This document shows positions 42,134-53,665 of a stretch of DNA of 64,000 nucleotides, piece after piece. The position numbers were made by a program, and so were the translations under genes. The notes under the pieces are model-generated. The model was not told the origin of the DNA. It did not search any database and saw only the letters and a program-made list of their open reading frames with translations. This DNA comes from Brachypterus glaber (taxonomy: Eukaryota; Arthropoda; Insecta; Coleoptera; Kateretidae), in assembly GCA_958510825.1 (NCBI GenBank), contig OY294048.1, positions 16,261,589 through 16,325,588 on the forward strand, in the 5' to 3' direction. Within the stretch, counting starts at the first letter, position 1. Each line of letters starts with the position of its first letter.

Positions 42134-43354
42134 TAATTACACTGATATTTACCTCTACAAAAAAGTACTGTCAAAATGGAAACAAAAGCATTCGGGTTTC
42201 ATAATATGTTCAAAAAGCACTAACTAATTAATAAACCCAAATGAGTGCTTAATACTAGGCAGAACCCAGATAAAACATTATTAAATATCAAAACAATGGA
42301 TACTAAAAGTATCCATTCAACAGTATTTTACTTTAACTATAACATATTTGTCAATACAAAATTCTTCTACTTTAGTTAAATTGGAAGTATTGGTAATAAA
42401 TCATCATTTGACAAAACAATCGCAACTAAGGTGTCGCAATACTCGATAACATCACCAATTAAGCAGCAGATAATATCTGCTAGTTTTGGGACTTTGTAGT
42501 CGCACCCAAGTAGGCAATGAAGGCGCTACATCCGCCGATGGGCTATCACTCCTTCGTTATTCACTGAGAAACCTGTTTTAAGCAACATTACCAAAAATGT
42601 AGCAGTACTGTAACACATGGTACCTTTAATCACCTATAGGTTTAGGAATATATTCCTAAACATATATAAACTGAATAGTAAACTAAATAATAATATTATA
42701 AAATGTAATAGTCTTCGTCTTCTAGCTTTAAAGCTAAAACGAATAGATCTAGTGAAAAGTAACTCTAAATAAGAAAAAGGAAATACTGTAGCTATGATAA
42801 CGAGTAAAGAAAATACCTATTCCTTGAGCGTTAGAAATTCTTTACTTATTACCATACCAGAAATATCATATTTCTTATTCCTAGTTTTACAAGATATAGA
42901 ACACCAGAAAGTCTACCATTTTTCTTTAGTATTTGTTGGTAAATTGTATTCTGTTAAATTATTTGATTATGATTACTAAATTTATTAAGAAACCAACTGC
43001 TAGATAAAAAAAATATTTTTCTGAGTGTGGTAATCCCTAAATGGATGAAGGTAACGAGCGCTACTGGACCCATTCGTCACGGGACCACCGGCGAAACGAC
43101 TATAAAATTATACTAAATCGTGCGTTTCTCCACATTAGTGGTCACACGACAGAATGAGTTGAGCCTATAAGCTCAATACTATAGTATTATCTAAAAAAAA
43201 CACATAATAATAGATTGCTCTTACTCAAAGAATTCCCACTTTAGCTGTTTTTCAATGATCCGAAAATAAATGTTTCCTGTTTCGATTTTCAAAGAGCATT
43301 CGAGACGGCTCATCCTGAGAAAATTTCGCTTATATGGAATTAAAGATATCATAG
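42134..43354. other. Unassigned; complex sequence near 42430-42560 and 43020-43160
   Basis: 42463-42479 is a near-perfect palindrome AGCAGATAATATCTGCT. 42490-42560 and 43040-43100 (ACGAGCGCTACTGGACCC, GGGACCACCGGCGAAACG) are GC-richer and unique in the window. No exon can be supported. Confidence 0.4.
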
Positions 43355-43482
43355 CCTTCCTTACACAGGGGCTTATCTCAAAATGACACTTATATATTAA
43401 ATGATATGTTCATTGGCAAATCAACAGACATGTCGGTATTTTGCTTCAATACATTTTGAGATAAGCCCCTTTGTAAGGAAGG
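43355..43482. mobile_element. 128 bp hairpin MITE
   Basis: CCTTCCTTACACAGGGGCTT at the left pairs with AAGCCCCTTTGTAAGGAAGG at the right, and ATCTCAAAATG with CATTTTGAGAT, leaving a ~65 bp loop. Class unresolved. Confidence 0.82.
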
Positions 43483-44295
43483 CGACGATATGATACTGTC
43501 CAGTATCACTCCAGAGTGTATTGTTAGTTATAGCCACAAACGAATAAAATATAATAATTATTATTTAAAGTAAAAGAATTTGAAACAGAAGTCCGCAAGG
43601 TAGCGTACTAGATGCATTCATTTCTATTTTGTATAAAAATGATCTCATAAAAAAAAATAACACTTTAGCTGCTGACATATAAAAAAAATTTTGTTCCCAG
43701 AAGCTGAAATGTTTTTGAACCATTTAAACAGCAACACGATGGCGGAATCGTCCCTCATCCGCAATGCACATGAGGCTGCCGTGAAATTTCCGTCGGTCAG
43801 CAGCGAACGTCTTAAGACATTGATTGTTGATATTATGTTTCTTTTTATTTGTTTTTTATTTTTTTGTATACTAAGACGGTTTGTGATGTCACCTTTCATA
43901 TATTGGCCTTATGGTCCCATTCATAAGAATATATGGGAATTCGTGTAGATATAAGTCTATTGTTAACGGATTACCACTCGGTGCTACCAGTCTTGTCATA
44001 TCTCGTTTCGTTATTGTGTTTTCCTGATCGCATCTCAGTTATAATTATTAATAACTGTTTAAATTTCCAGTTTAAATAGTCCAGGAAAAGTTTACCAAAT
44101 ATTTCCTCAATCAAGATATCATCGTGTTACTTTATCAAATTCGTATCTCCATGGAGAAAATCGGTTGTTTGGATCCAAAAAAACGATTTTCGTTACTTCG
44201 TACTAATAAAATGTGTAGATGATGACTGGTCACTCAAACAAACTCCTATTTGTTATTCTAATACAAAGTAACTTATAAACTAATTGGAATTGTTA
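43483..44295. other. Unassigned; GC-richer patch at 43720-43830
   Basis: 43720-43830 (AACACGATGGCGGAATCGTC, GAGGCTGCCGTGAAATTTCC, GTCAGCAGCGAACGTCTTAA) stands out in composition and is open on both strands (84-85 codons), but neither product has a recognisable domain. It could be a piece of a repeat whose other copies lie outside the window. Confidence 0.35.
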
Positions 44296-45178
44296 ACCCC
44301 TTCCAGCATACCGTCCCATTTATGGCATGAACCGGTTTTTATTATTTTGGGTACTAACTATTAAAAAAAGATCCGTAACTTTTTGTTATGAATAAAGGAC
44401 CTGTTACAGATATCTGAAAAAAATCCGGCTATCTAGAGTTAATTAGGCGAAATTTTATTAACGTTTTTAACAAGGATTCTGCGTGTCAGCTGAAAACTGC
44501 GTAGTTTAAAACATCAAAGTGTAATTAAAAATATTTGCCGGTCTAATTGTGCAATATAAAAAATATTGTGTTATTATATAAAACTTGTTAAAGCGTTTTA
44601 TGGGAATAAAATTACAGGTAAGCTATTTTATGGTATATTTTTTATTAAAATAGGTATGTGCTATAAATGGCACACCATGCATTAAAAGAACAATAAATTA
44701 TGCAATAACAAAATAAAAATTTGCTGCCAATAAAACTATGCTGTAGGTCTAGGTTCATTAAAAGATTTGAAAAACAAAAAAAAAATAGAAAAAAAAATTG
44801 AAAAACAAAAAAAAAATTAAAAAAAAAATACTTTTTTTTCTTCAAAAAAGTTTCTTTTTTCGAAAAAAGGATTTTTTTAAATATTTTTTTTTTTAAATAG
44901 TTTTTACCCCATTTTACTACCTTACCCCATCCCGATATTTACCAATAATAATTCTAGCTTAGAACAAAGCGTTCTTGAGTTATCGTGGTCACAAATTTCC
45001 CCGATATACCGACCGACAGATATACTTAATAAGTTTTTTTACTGCATATGACACACACCGTTTTTTGCATAAAATATAGATAAAAATTAAATTTGATTTT
45101 TTAAATTATTTTTTCAGATACAAGAACTTTATGCTCATGATTTTTTTCCTTCAAAAAAAAATCATGCCGGAAGGGTAT
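44296..45178. mobile_element. Candidate TTAA-type element with CCCTTCCRGCAT ends
   Basis: Left TTAACCCCTTCCAGCATACC and right ATGCCGGAAGGGTATAA pair over about 12 bp. The left flank is TTAA; the right is TATAA, so the duplication is imperfect. CATTTATGGCAT near the left end resembles CTATAAATGGCACAC at 44659. The interior has A/T homopolymers and a family A-like patch (44930-45010). Confidence 0.45.
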
Positions 45179-46667
45179 AATTGGAGTTTGTATATCTTAT
45201 CAGTCATTATGTACAGAGTTAATTAGTGCAAGGAACCGAAAAACTATTTTTTCTACGACCTAATAGAAAAGTTAGCATTTCTACAAAACAAATGAATTTT
45301 TCAGACTTCAAAATAACATATTTCTTAGTATTTTACTTTTCTGCTCGTTACATTACAGCAAGCAGAAAAGTGAATATTTTTTGCGCGCACAGTGTAGGCA
45401 ACCGGCATGTCAATCGTAAAACAGCTGTCAGTTATATGCGACTAGATGTTGGTCCGGCATTTTGTTAATATGAAATTATTATTTATTTTTAATCAAATCT
45501 CAATTTCGTGTGCTAAATATTTGTGTGCTATATATTTGTAGTTACGAAGGAATTATGAAGAGTTACTGTTATTAGGATTTTACTTTTACACCAACAGATT
45601 TGCAGAAAATTTTATTCAAGTGCTGCGACCTTGTAAAGTAACTTACTGTCTGAAATTTATTTATTTTAGATCGTAGAAAAAATGTTGTTTGTATTACGAG
45701 CGCAAAATGACTGATTTCTGCTTGAGCGTGGAATTTGCTGATCGAGGCATCATTGGGGCTGCCTTTATCTTGGTAATTAACATACTGGTTAATGTTAATT
45801 TAAATTTTATTTTTAGGATCTAAAATAAAACCAAGAGAAAAAGGGAGCAAAACTTTAATTAGTAGGATGGGTCGTCGATAAATCATTTAAATGGACTCCA
45901 ATTCGTACCAATACCCAGCTCTGATGATGCCAAATGATGCAGAAATAGATCTGTCCATAATTTTGGTAGGGATTCCATAAATATAAGCAAAAAAGACGGC
46001 TTTTAGGAAAGGAAGCTGTATTTTATATTTCTTATTATTTGTAAGTATATCGTAATTTAATCCCGTTTCCCTGTTCAGAGTCAGAGTCACATGTTCTCTA
46101 GTTGGATGACCCCACTCCAGATTATATTCTTGATAGCACTAAAATCAATGCTACAAAAATTGGAATAAAAATACCGCTACAAATATAGCAATTTCTTTAA
46201 TTTGTTTAAAAAAATTAATAATTTTTTAGCCTGCTACTTCCCGAGCTTAAAGAGTAAAACTCCTCTCCTCGTATACTTTACGAACACACTGATGTTTTTA
46301 TATTTTTAATAGCATCTTAAATAAAATTATTCATAAACACCCATGCTACGAAACTTGTTTTCGAGATATTTGTCAAACTGTTAAAGTGATACAGTAATAA
46401 AGTATCGTCTACAACTTGATTCATATGTAGGAGTTTAATAGAACTACCTCGGTGGTTATAACCACGCTTTTTTATCGAGAAACGTAACATGATGGTAAAA
46501 TCTAAATTAAAATAATTATTTGAACATATTAAATACAAAACTATTTGGTAATATTCTTCAGTGTGTTTTTTTATTAACTTATTTTGTTGTGAGGTGGTTT
46601 TTTTAGGGACACTAGATTTAGGTTTTTACTAATAAATATTTTTCTACTAATGTTATAAAGTGGAAAA
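45179..46667. other. Unassigned
   Basis: TTTTTTCTACGACCTAATAG (45249) is roughly inverted by TTTAGATCGTAGAAAAAA (45665), possibly another old foldback of ~440 bp. CTTTTCTGCTCGTTACATTA pairs with AGCAAGCAGAAAAG (45339-45374). Minus-strand frames at 45887-46090 and 46317-46538 have no recognised features. Confidence 0.4.
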
Positions 46668-47160
46668 TTCGGTTATATCCCAGCAGAGATTATAACTTCT
46701 ATTATAACTTACTCAGTTAGGTTGGCCATTCAATCTTCTATCGTATTTAAAGTATACCCGAGAGGAGAATATACTTAACCATGTATCACTTAATTCGGGA
46801 GCGGGTATTCTAGTGAGGCGGCACTTTGGAAACAGATTAAAGGATTGCTTTTTAACTTAAGAATAATATATTAAATAAATGTGAATAAATTCTTCAAGAA
46901 CATGAAAGTTCAATTCTTACTTCTAAGTCCTATTTCTATGCAATGCCCCTAAATTCTAACTTCCATTATATATTAGTTTTCCATTAAATACTTCTAAATT
47001 AAAGCATTTTATGTTTGAAATTCCAACTATTCACAATCATTTTTAAAGCCCAATTTATTTTCCACATTTTTCTTAGTGTAAATATTAAAACTGGTTCGTA
47101 TAATTCATTTAAATAAGTTTACAGAATATTTTTCAAAGTTCATAAACATTCGTAAAAATT
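46668..47160 (+). repeat. Dispersed repeat F, copy 2
   Basis: Direct, diverged copy of 16316-16800 (TTCGGTTATATCCCAGCAG, ACTTACTCAGTTAGGTTGGC, TTCGGGAGCGGGTATTCTAG, ATTATATATTAGTTTTCCAT). Followed immediately by an A-rich tract. No flanking duplication seen. Confidence 0.7.
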
Positions 47161-47811
47161 AAAAAAAAATAAAAACTATTTTTAGTTCAAGAATAATTGT
47201 CAAAATTATTACTCACAGAAACTACATTTTCACTTTTGAAATTAACATGGAGACACTCTAAGTAGTATTGAATAAATATGAATTTTTTAATTATCCCCAC
47301 AAAAGAGTTCCAGTCTCATCAATTTGCAAGCTAATTACTATTTCTGACATCTGAAACGATCATTTTAACCATAAATTATATTTGTTTATAAACTTATATC
47401 TTTTAAGTTATACCGACAAGTATCACCGACAAGGGTCCGATCTAATGTAGAACAAACCGGACTTTGCCGAAGCAAATCTCGTGAAGGCAGAATGTATTTG
47501 CACTATGATTAAATCAATATTATTTTAAAAATTTTAACACCATATAAAATATGCGGATCATGACAATTTGAAGTAATGGACATGGGCAGAGCAAAACGTC
47601 AACTTACACGGCACTCCTGAAAATAGTTTTAATTAAAGTTTTCGTATGAAGCGAATAAGTACTGAGTAAAATGACACCAAAATTAAAATTTCCCCAGATC
47701 CGTTTTAGAGAAAATCGTTTTTTTTTTCAAAATTTTCAGCAAAAGACTAGTTGATTTCATTCTTCATTTAAAGGTAAAAAAACCATAATATGGTTAACTG
47801 CTGTAATGGTT
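47161..47811. other. Unassigned
   Basis: 47400-47600 is somewhat GC-richer (CAAGGGTCCGATCTAATG, GACTTTGCCGAAGCAAATC) and not repeated elsewhere in the window. Runs into the assembly gap. Confidence 0.4.
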
Positions 47812-48011
47812 NNNNNNNNNNNNNNNNNNNNNNNNNNNNNNNNNNNNNNNNNNNNNNNNNNNNNNNNNNNNNNNNNNNNNNNNNNNNNNNNNNNNNNNNN
47901 NNNNNNNNNNNNNNNNNNNNNNNNNNNNNNNNNNNNNNNNNNNNNNNNNNNNNNNNNNNNNNNNNNNNNNNNNNNNNNNNNNNNNNNNNNNNNNNNNNNN
48001 NNNNNNNNNNN
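47812..48011. other. Assembly gap of 200 N
   Basis: Exactly 200 undetermined bases, probably a placeholder length. The right flank starts within the head of a family A repeat, so collapse of near-identical A copies is a likely reason for the gap. Apparent frames through it are artefacts. Confidence 0.99.
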
Positions 48012-48019
48012 TTTTGATT

Positions 48020-48560
48020 TTATATTATTCACAGCGCCTGCCTTAGAATACTATTATACGGTAGTTTTGAGTTTTTAAAACATTTTAAAAAACTTCCTAG
48101 ACAAAATATTCTTGGATAAAAATTTGAAAAAATAAGCAACTTTTTTTTAATGTCCCGTCCGTCCGTCCGATGTCACGATTGTTGTGAACACGAACAAACT
48201 AGAACAAACAATCCGATCGACTTGAAATTTTTAGGAAAAATCAAGATCTATGAGGGTAAGATCTCTGTTGTTTTTGAAAGTAATCCCTCAAAAAAAAAAA
48301 AAGTTATAGGGGGGTTAAACTTAAAAAAATAAAAAAATAACATTTTAAAAAAGTTTTGTCTCGAATTTTTTTCAGTTTTCACAAAAAGAAAATGAATAGA
48401 GTTTTTTTATTTTTTTTTTATTTTCGCTTTTCAAAAAAAAAACATCTTATTTAAAATAAATTGTTTTTTTTTAATTTGTTTTTTGATTTTTTTTTTTAAT
48501 TTTCATTTTGCAAAATAAAATTAAAAAAAATCATTTTTTTTAAGTTTTTTTTTTGAATAT
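48020..48560 (+). mobile_element. Family A repeat next to the gap
   Basis: CACAGCGCCTGCCTTAGAAT, ATACGGTAGTTTTGAG, CTTCCTAGACAAAATATTCT, GTCACGATTGTTGTGAACAC, AATCCGATCGACTTGAAATT, AGTTATAGGGGGGTTAAACT, then long A/T runs. The tail (CCATTTACTGTG onward) is missing. The frame at 48150-48332 is a product of this repeat. Confidence 0.85.
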
Positions 48561-48564
48561 TTAA

Positions 48565-48671
48565 ACCTTTATAAGGCACTGGTAGAAATGCGTACCTTGA
48601 TATAATCGATTTTTATGTATTTTGCCTGAAATTAAAAGTGATAGGTCTATCTACCAGTTTCCTATAAAGGG
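48565..48671. mobile_element. 107 bp hairpin MITE
   Basis: ACCTTTATAAGGCACTGGTA and TACCAGTTTCCTATAAAGGG form the arms. It follows directly on the truncated end of the family A copy, so it may have been inserted there. Confidence 0.75.
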
Positions 48672-48702
48672 TTATAATTACCATTTTTATAAGGACAGAA
48701 AA

Positions 48703-49120
48703 TGATGATTATAAAATAGATTGATGGAATAATAAATTAATATTTTTATAATTTTGTTTAAAATTAAAAATTTCTGTCCTTACTAATTCTACGTCTAACC
48801 ACCCGTTAGTGGTACTATGTGCTTGAGACACACAAGTCTTCAACTTGCTACCATTCAAAGTCTCCAGATTAGGAGAGGTATGAGTAGTTGTCTACATTTA
48901 AAAATAGATGGCGCACAAGTCTACATCAATCTAATGGCTATATTCCTTTTGCGAGTAAAGTCTAAAAACGTGTTCTTAATCAGCGTGGTACTGAAGAGGG
49001 CCAGCAGCCCGAAACTGTCAATCTACCAATATCACTCTGTACGATGATTAGAAAATAGATTGATGGAATAATAAATATACCATTTTTATATTTCTGATTA
49101 AAATTTAAAACTCCTGTCTT
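48703..49120 (+). repeat. Repeat G region: 80 bp direct repeats around a repeat also found at 38690
   Basis: GATGATTATAAAATAGATTG with ATGGAATAATAAAT at 48703-48790 recurs at 49041-49120 (GATGATTAGAAAATAGATTG). Between them, 48905-49062 (ATAGATGGCGCACAAGTCTA, CAATCTAATGGC, GTAAAGTCTAAAAACGTG, CCAATATCACTCTGTACGAT) is the inverse of 38690-38835. The direct repeats might be long flanking repeats of an element. Confidence 0.6.
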
Positions 49121-49136
49121 TATAAAACGTACGTAG

Positions 49137-49397
49137 CTAGTTTAACCCAGTTGACAATCCGTTATCAATGAGGCGAGAAGAACGGAAAATCATCCATCGA
49201 CAGCAATCAGCTACCCTCGTTAACGGCAGCTGACTAATGGCGGAAGCATTAACACTATCAGGCCAACTAAATAAGGCGATCACGGCACATAATGGCCACT
49301 TTTCCGGCTGTCCGAATCCCATTATTTGGGTACGTCCAAACAAAGCGATCCCACATGTTTGTACTATACACAACAAGCAAAATTTTAATTTAACCAA
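49137..49397 (-). other. GC-richer patch with an 86-codon frame, coding status unsupported
   Basis: The sequence (GAGGCGAGAAGAACGGAAAA, TAACGGCAGCTGACTAATGG, GGCGATCACGGCACATAATG) is unusually complex for this window. The minus-strand frame is Cys/Leu-rich at its start, but I recognise no domain and no splice context. It could be conserved noncoding DNA. Confidence 0.25.
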
Positions 49398-49420
49398 AAC
49401 TATTTTCTCATACTAAAACT

Positions 49421-50345
49421 TATCCATGGTGATCAATAACTGCCATGCCAAAATTTAAAAGGTTATTCTACATCCAAAAACATAAAATAAGTTCATATAA
49501 AGGTTGGTCTGGAAATGATCCCTAAGGAAGCTACGGCCCTTCGAAGATATGTCTATCTTCGAAGGAAACATTTAAGACTAAGCATAAAAAAATTCTTCAC
49601 CGAAATACCTAAATTTAATTTAAAGGAGGAAAATTTTTGGTGGTACAAAATGTTACTTCCTCTTAATTGCATATTTTTTAAAAGCGGTTGCTCCTACAGT
49701 GTTACACTATATGACATTTTTTATGTATTTTTACTACAGGAATCTATATCGTATACAATAAATCAAAAAAAAAAATACACGTAAAAAAGTTTGGGGCAAA
49801 AATGCGTTAAGCCTTATCCTCTGGATAAATTTAAAAAAATAAATTAACATAAACCAATTGCCCTTATTATGTTTGTAGGTATACTAGTATACATGCAAAA
49901 CCTCGTCGCACTCGCTTATAAAAAATAAAACCACAATTTTAGTATGATTTTTTTACTTAGGACCACATACAAAATACAAAAAATAATATTATCAATTTTT
50001 TTTTCGCACACTAGTACTAAGCAAAGTGCTGTGATCACTAACAGCACAAACAAAAAGAAAGCGCTAATATCACACGGTATTAGACGTATGTATATCTCTC
50101 AGTATACACACACACAAGTCCTGAAATATAAGAATTTTTAAATATTAAGTATTCCAGGGTACAAAAAAAGTTTAAGGGTTAAAGGGAACCAGAGTTATTA
50201 ATTAACCTTATTTTAGAACAATTTTAAAGAGCCGTAGCTCCTTTAGGGCTAATTTTCGGAACTTTATATGAACTTTTTTTCATGTTTTTGGATATAGAAT
50301 CATCTATTAAATATTGTCATGCCAGTTATTGATCACCCTGTGATA
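49421..50345. mobile_element. Family D foldback, copy 1
   Basis: Ends TATCCATGGTGATCAATAAC and GTTATTGATCACCCTGTGATA are inverted, followed by CTGCCATGCC / GTCATGCCAG, ACATCCAAAAACAT / ATGTTTTTGGATAT, AAGTTCATATAAAG and GATCCCTAAGGAAGCTACGG with its right-arm counterpart. The interior shares AATACCTAAATTTAAT, CTACAGTGTTACACTATATG and ATACTAGTATACATGCAAAA with 58138-58793. Termini differ from copy 2, which makes the pair informative about end replacement. Confidence 0.8.
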
Positions 50346-50695
50346 TGGATTGAGTTATGCAATAATATGTTAACTCATGTTAACTCATGTTAAATCAGTT
50401 TATAAGTTTGTGTATTGCAAACAAATTTTATTTAATTTCATAATACGATTAATAGTATAATAAACCTCGTAATAAACCTTTTTGCAATAAACAAACTTTA
50501 AGCTAATTTACTGAAAAAATATTAAATTAATTTAGATTAGATTAGATATTCCACCATGGTATCCTAGTTTTAATTAAATAAATGTCAATGTCTACATTAA
50601 TAACTCATCAATAATGACAATAAGTAGAGTCGTATGTGAGTAGAGATATGTGTGAGTAGAGATGTTTCAAATCATATTTAATATAAAATCATATG
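50346..50695. other. Unassigned; short tandem words
   Basis: Triple ATGTTAACTC at 50369-50395 and double GTGAGTAGAGATATGT at 50635-50665; otherwise AT-rich with nothing recognised. Confidence 0.5.
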
Positions 50696-51218
50696 AATTG
50701 AAGACTACACTATAAAAACGCTTTCACATAAATAAGCACGGTATACCATGTAAAAGTCGACGTAATGGAGCTCTCTACAACTAGAATTATGAAACAAAAG
50801 ACGTCTACCCTATCTCTATCTCATTTGTGCTACACTTTCCAGCCAAACAAATAAATACTGTATTTGTTTTTTCATACAACAAATACAGTATTTATTTGGT
50901 TGGCCGCAAAGTGTAGCACTGAGCATCACGAACGAACATAGCTAATGTGAATCTGTAGAATAAGATAATTCTACTAAAATTTAGATGGCGCCAGTAATTT
51001 CTTTAATAAAAATAATAGTTATACTTTTCGTCCGGCCAAGTAAATATTGTATTTGTTCAACAAAGAACAAATACAGAATTTGTTTGGTTGGGTGGATGTG
51101 GGAGTGTATGTATGTCTTCTATCCTTTTTGGGTAAAACTTTTGTCCCTGTCTAATCTAACGGGAGAAATCGCCATTCGGATTGTGACCCTCAGCGTTTTT
51201 GTCGTGTAGTCTTCAATT
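50696..51218. mobile_element. MITE with AATTGAAGACTACAC ends and two internal hairpins
   Basis: AATTGAAGACTACACTATAA at the left pairs with GTCGTGTAGTCTTCAATT at the right, extending through AAAAACGC. Inside are two related hairpins: 50828-50919 (TGCTACACTTT...AAAGTGTAGCA with AAATAAATACTGTATTTG arms) and 51034-51090 (GCCAAGTAAATATTGTATTT with its diverged complement). The two hairpins look like an internal duplication. Confidence 0.75.
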
Positions 51219-51511
51219 TTATTAGAATTTAATCTTAATGTTTCACCTTAATTTAACACCCGTTCTTCACAGTGCAGTACAAAGAACAAGTCCTTTTCTT
51301 TTGTACACACTTTTTCCGTTGTATTTGCGGCCGCCGTTCTAATGTCTGCTCAAATACTAATTTAATTAGACGGACACTAGACCATCTGTAAAATGGCCGA
51401 TGTTTGACGCGATACGGTAGCTAATGGAATCGTTATCTGCTGGAAAAATAGATTTATTGGTTTTCTGATACATGTTTTACTGAAAGAACTGTTTGATACA
51501 TTTATTTACTA
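51219..51511. other. Unassigned; GC-richer patch at 51320-51440
   Basis: TTTGCGGCCGCCGTTC and CATCTGTAAAATGGCCGATG, ACGGTAGCTAATGGAATCGT. The latter words recur in diverged form at 54205-54262 and 59025-59060. Confidence 0.4.
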
Positions 51512-52647
51512 TACTGTCCTCCTAAAGAGGAACGCGGCATGTACACCTGACACACGGTTTTCGAGCTTAGTATTATTTTACTACGGAGAAAAACGGTAAG
51601 TATCAATCCTAAGGAAATCTGCCATAAGTACACCGAAAAAGTTACCTGCCGCGTTCTTTTTATGTAAAAGTTTGGCATAGATTTTAATCTTTTAATAAAC
51701 GAATTATCTAAACTAACTATATTTATGCTTTTTGATATTTAAGAAATCTGTTAATTGCTGGTAACTATATTTAAAATAATATTTAATTGAAGGTATAATT
51801 CTTTTGTGTGTGCAAGTGAATTTTTGAAATAAATTATAACATCAAATATTTTTTATGATTTTCTGTAATAATATACATTTTTGATACCTTATAATATAAC
51901 AAGCCGTAAAGATATGTAATGCTAAGCATTCCATTTATACTATTCACAGTAAATGGTATATTGCATTTTCCCAAATACTTAAAAAAATATTTTTCAAAAA
52001 TAAAGTAAAAAAATATAATTTTTTTTAATAAATCTTTTTTTGAAAAACGAATTTTTGTTAATTTTTTTTTTATTTTTTTTAATTTTTTTTAATTTTGTTT
52101 TTCATTTTTTTTTTTGTTTTTAATAAACCTAAGCCTATAAGGGAAAGTATTATTTTGTTGGCAGCAGTTTTTATATAATATTATTATTTAATTATATTTA
52201 AACAGATATATCTACTAGTAGGTAATATCTATACTATTAAACAATAGTAGTAACAATAGTATTAAACAGTAGTATAATATTAAACAATATATTTTTTTTA
52301 TTTCTTTTTTTTAATTTGTTGATTCATCAGTATTTTATAATAATAATTTTGTCTTATAAGAAATGTATATTTCTTTAGAAACAATAAATGTATCTATCTA
52401 TCTATTAATTTTGTCTGACTGCCACTAAAATACACATAATTTTGCTTTCTTTTGTATTTGATTTATCTCGTTTCTCTTTTCAAAACAAAATTTCACATAG
52501 AAAGAACGCGGCAAGTAACATATTCGATGCACTTACCGCAGATTTCCTTAGGATTGGTACATACCGTTATTCTCCGTAGTAAAATATTACTAAGCTCGAA
52601 AACCGTATGTGTCAGGTGTACATGCCGCGTTCCTCTTTAGGGCAGTA
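51512..52647. mobile_element. Element with ~152 bp terminal inverted repeats (TA flanks)
   Basis: Starts TACTGTCCTCCTAAAGAGGA and ends TCCTCTTTAGGGCAGTA, with TA on both sides. The arms (51512-51666; 52498-52647) share AACGCGGCATGTACACCTGA, CACGGTTTTCGAGCTTAGTA, CCTAAGGAAATCTGC and CGCGTTCTTT. The interior includes a family A tail fragment, so the element has itself been a target. No transposase. Confidence 0.83.
51900..52130 (-). mobile_element. Family A tail fragment inside the TIR element
   Basis: Minus-strand tail CCATTTACTGTGAATAGTAT, stem AATGCTTAGCATT, ACATATCTTTACGGCTTG, preceded by A/T runs. The left portion of A is missing. It is followed by low-complexity AATAGTATTAAACA words. Confidence 0.72.
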
Positions 52648-52649
52648 TA

Positions 52650-53665
52650 GTCCAAGCAACGAAGGTTTTCCGCCTCAAAAAATTTCAGTTGTCTTGGAAA
52701 TTGGTGGCGATGTAGTCTAGACTTTCCTGATGAACTTACTAAAAGTCCTGAATAATTGAAGATGAGCTCGCTGAGGTACACTTTTCAAGTTTTTTGCAAA
52801 TAACTTCCAAACGGACTTTTTTTTTGAAAAATAGTAAAAACGAAAGAGAAAGCTTATAAAATTTTGTACAAAATACTTGGTTATATTTTTTTCTAACATT
52901 TAGATTTCGAGAAAATGGTAAAAAATTGTGCCGATATCTTGATTTTAAGGAACACTTTTGGAGTTTTTTTTGCATATATCTTCTTAACGGCCAATATTTC
53001 AAAAAAATAAGTTATAATAAAAAATAATGTTTATAAAATTCTCTACAAAAATGATAACGTACTTTTTTTTTATCTGACTTGATAATGTTGATATAAACTT
53101 CAATATCTGCTTGAACTAGATTTAAAATTTACGTTTTATGTGATTTCGCGAGTGTCAGGTAGGCAATAAAAACCAAATCAAATAGTTCACCTCAAAATCA
53201 AGATATCGCCATAATTTTTGCTCATTTTCTCCAAAACTAAGTAAGAAAGAAAAAAAAACTATGTATTTTGTAGAGACTTTTATAAGCTTTATTTTTTATA
53301 ATAACTTGTTTTTTCAAAAAGTTGACCATTTAGAAAATATTTGCAAAAAACTCCAAACGTGTACCTTAAAATCAAGGTATAGGACAATTTTTGACCATTT
53401 TCTGATATTCTCAAGACCAAGCAAGTAAGAAAAAAGTTTTTAACACTGTTTTGTAGAAAATTTTTAGCCTTTCTTTTTTATCAATACTTATTTTCTAAAA
53501 AAAACTGATTGTTATTTGCAAAAAACTGCAAAATTGTACCTTAAACTTAAGATGGCGGGGCAAGTTCACCTTCAATTGTTGAGGACTTTTGGTACGTTCA
53601 TTAGAAAGGTCTAAACTACATTTTTATCAATTTTGAAAACTTTTGGACTTTTTTGGGGCAAAAGG
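52650..53665. mobile_element. Family L long imperfect foldback, copy 2
   Basis: Left end CCAAGCAACGAAGGTTTTCC matches the right end of copy 1. Arms GAACTTACTAAAAGTCCTGA, AGGTGAACTTGCCCC-type and GTACCTTAAAATCAAG blocks are mirrored. The centre (TTTTATGTGATTTCGCGAGT) near 53140 corresponds to the centre of copy 1. Its right end lacks the CAACGAAGG block. The left edge abuts the TIR element ending at 52647. Confidence 0.75.

Noticed and set aside
43645..43948. Overlapping 84-85 codon frames on opposite strands
   Set aside because: Open on both strands because of local GC composition. No recognisable product, so it is recorded only as an unusual patch.
47757..48078. Frames spanning the N gap
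   Set aside because: Made of undetermined bases.
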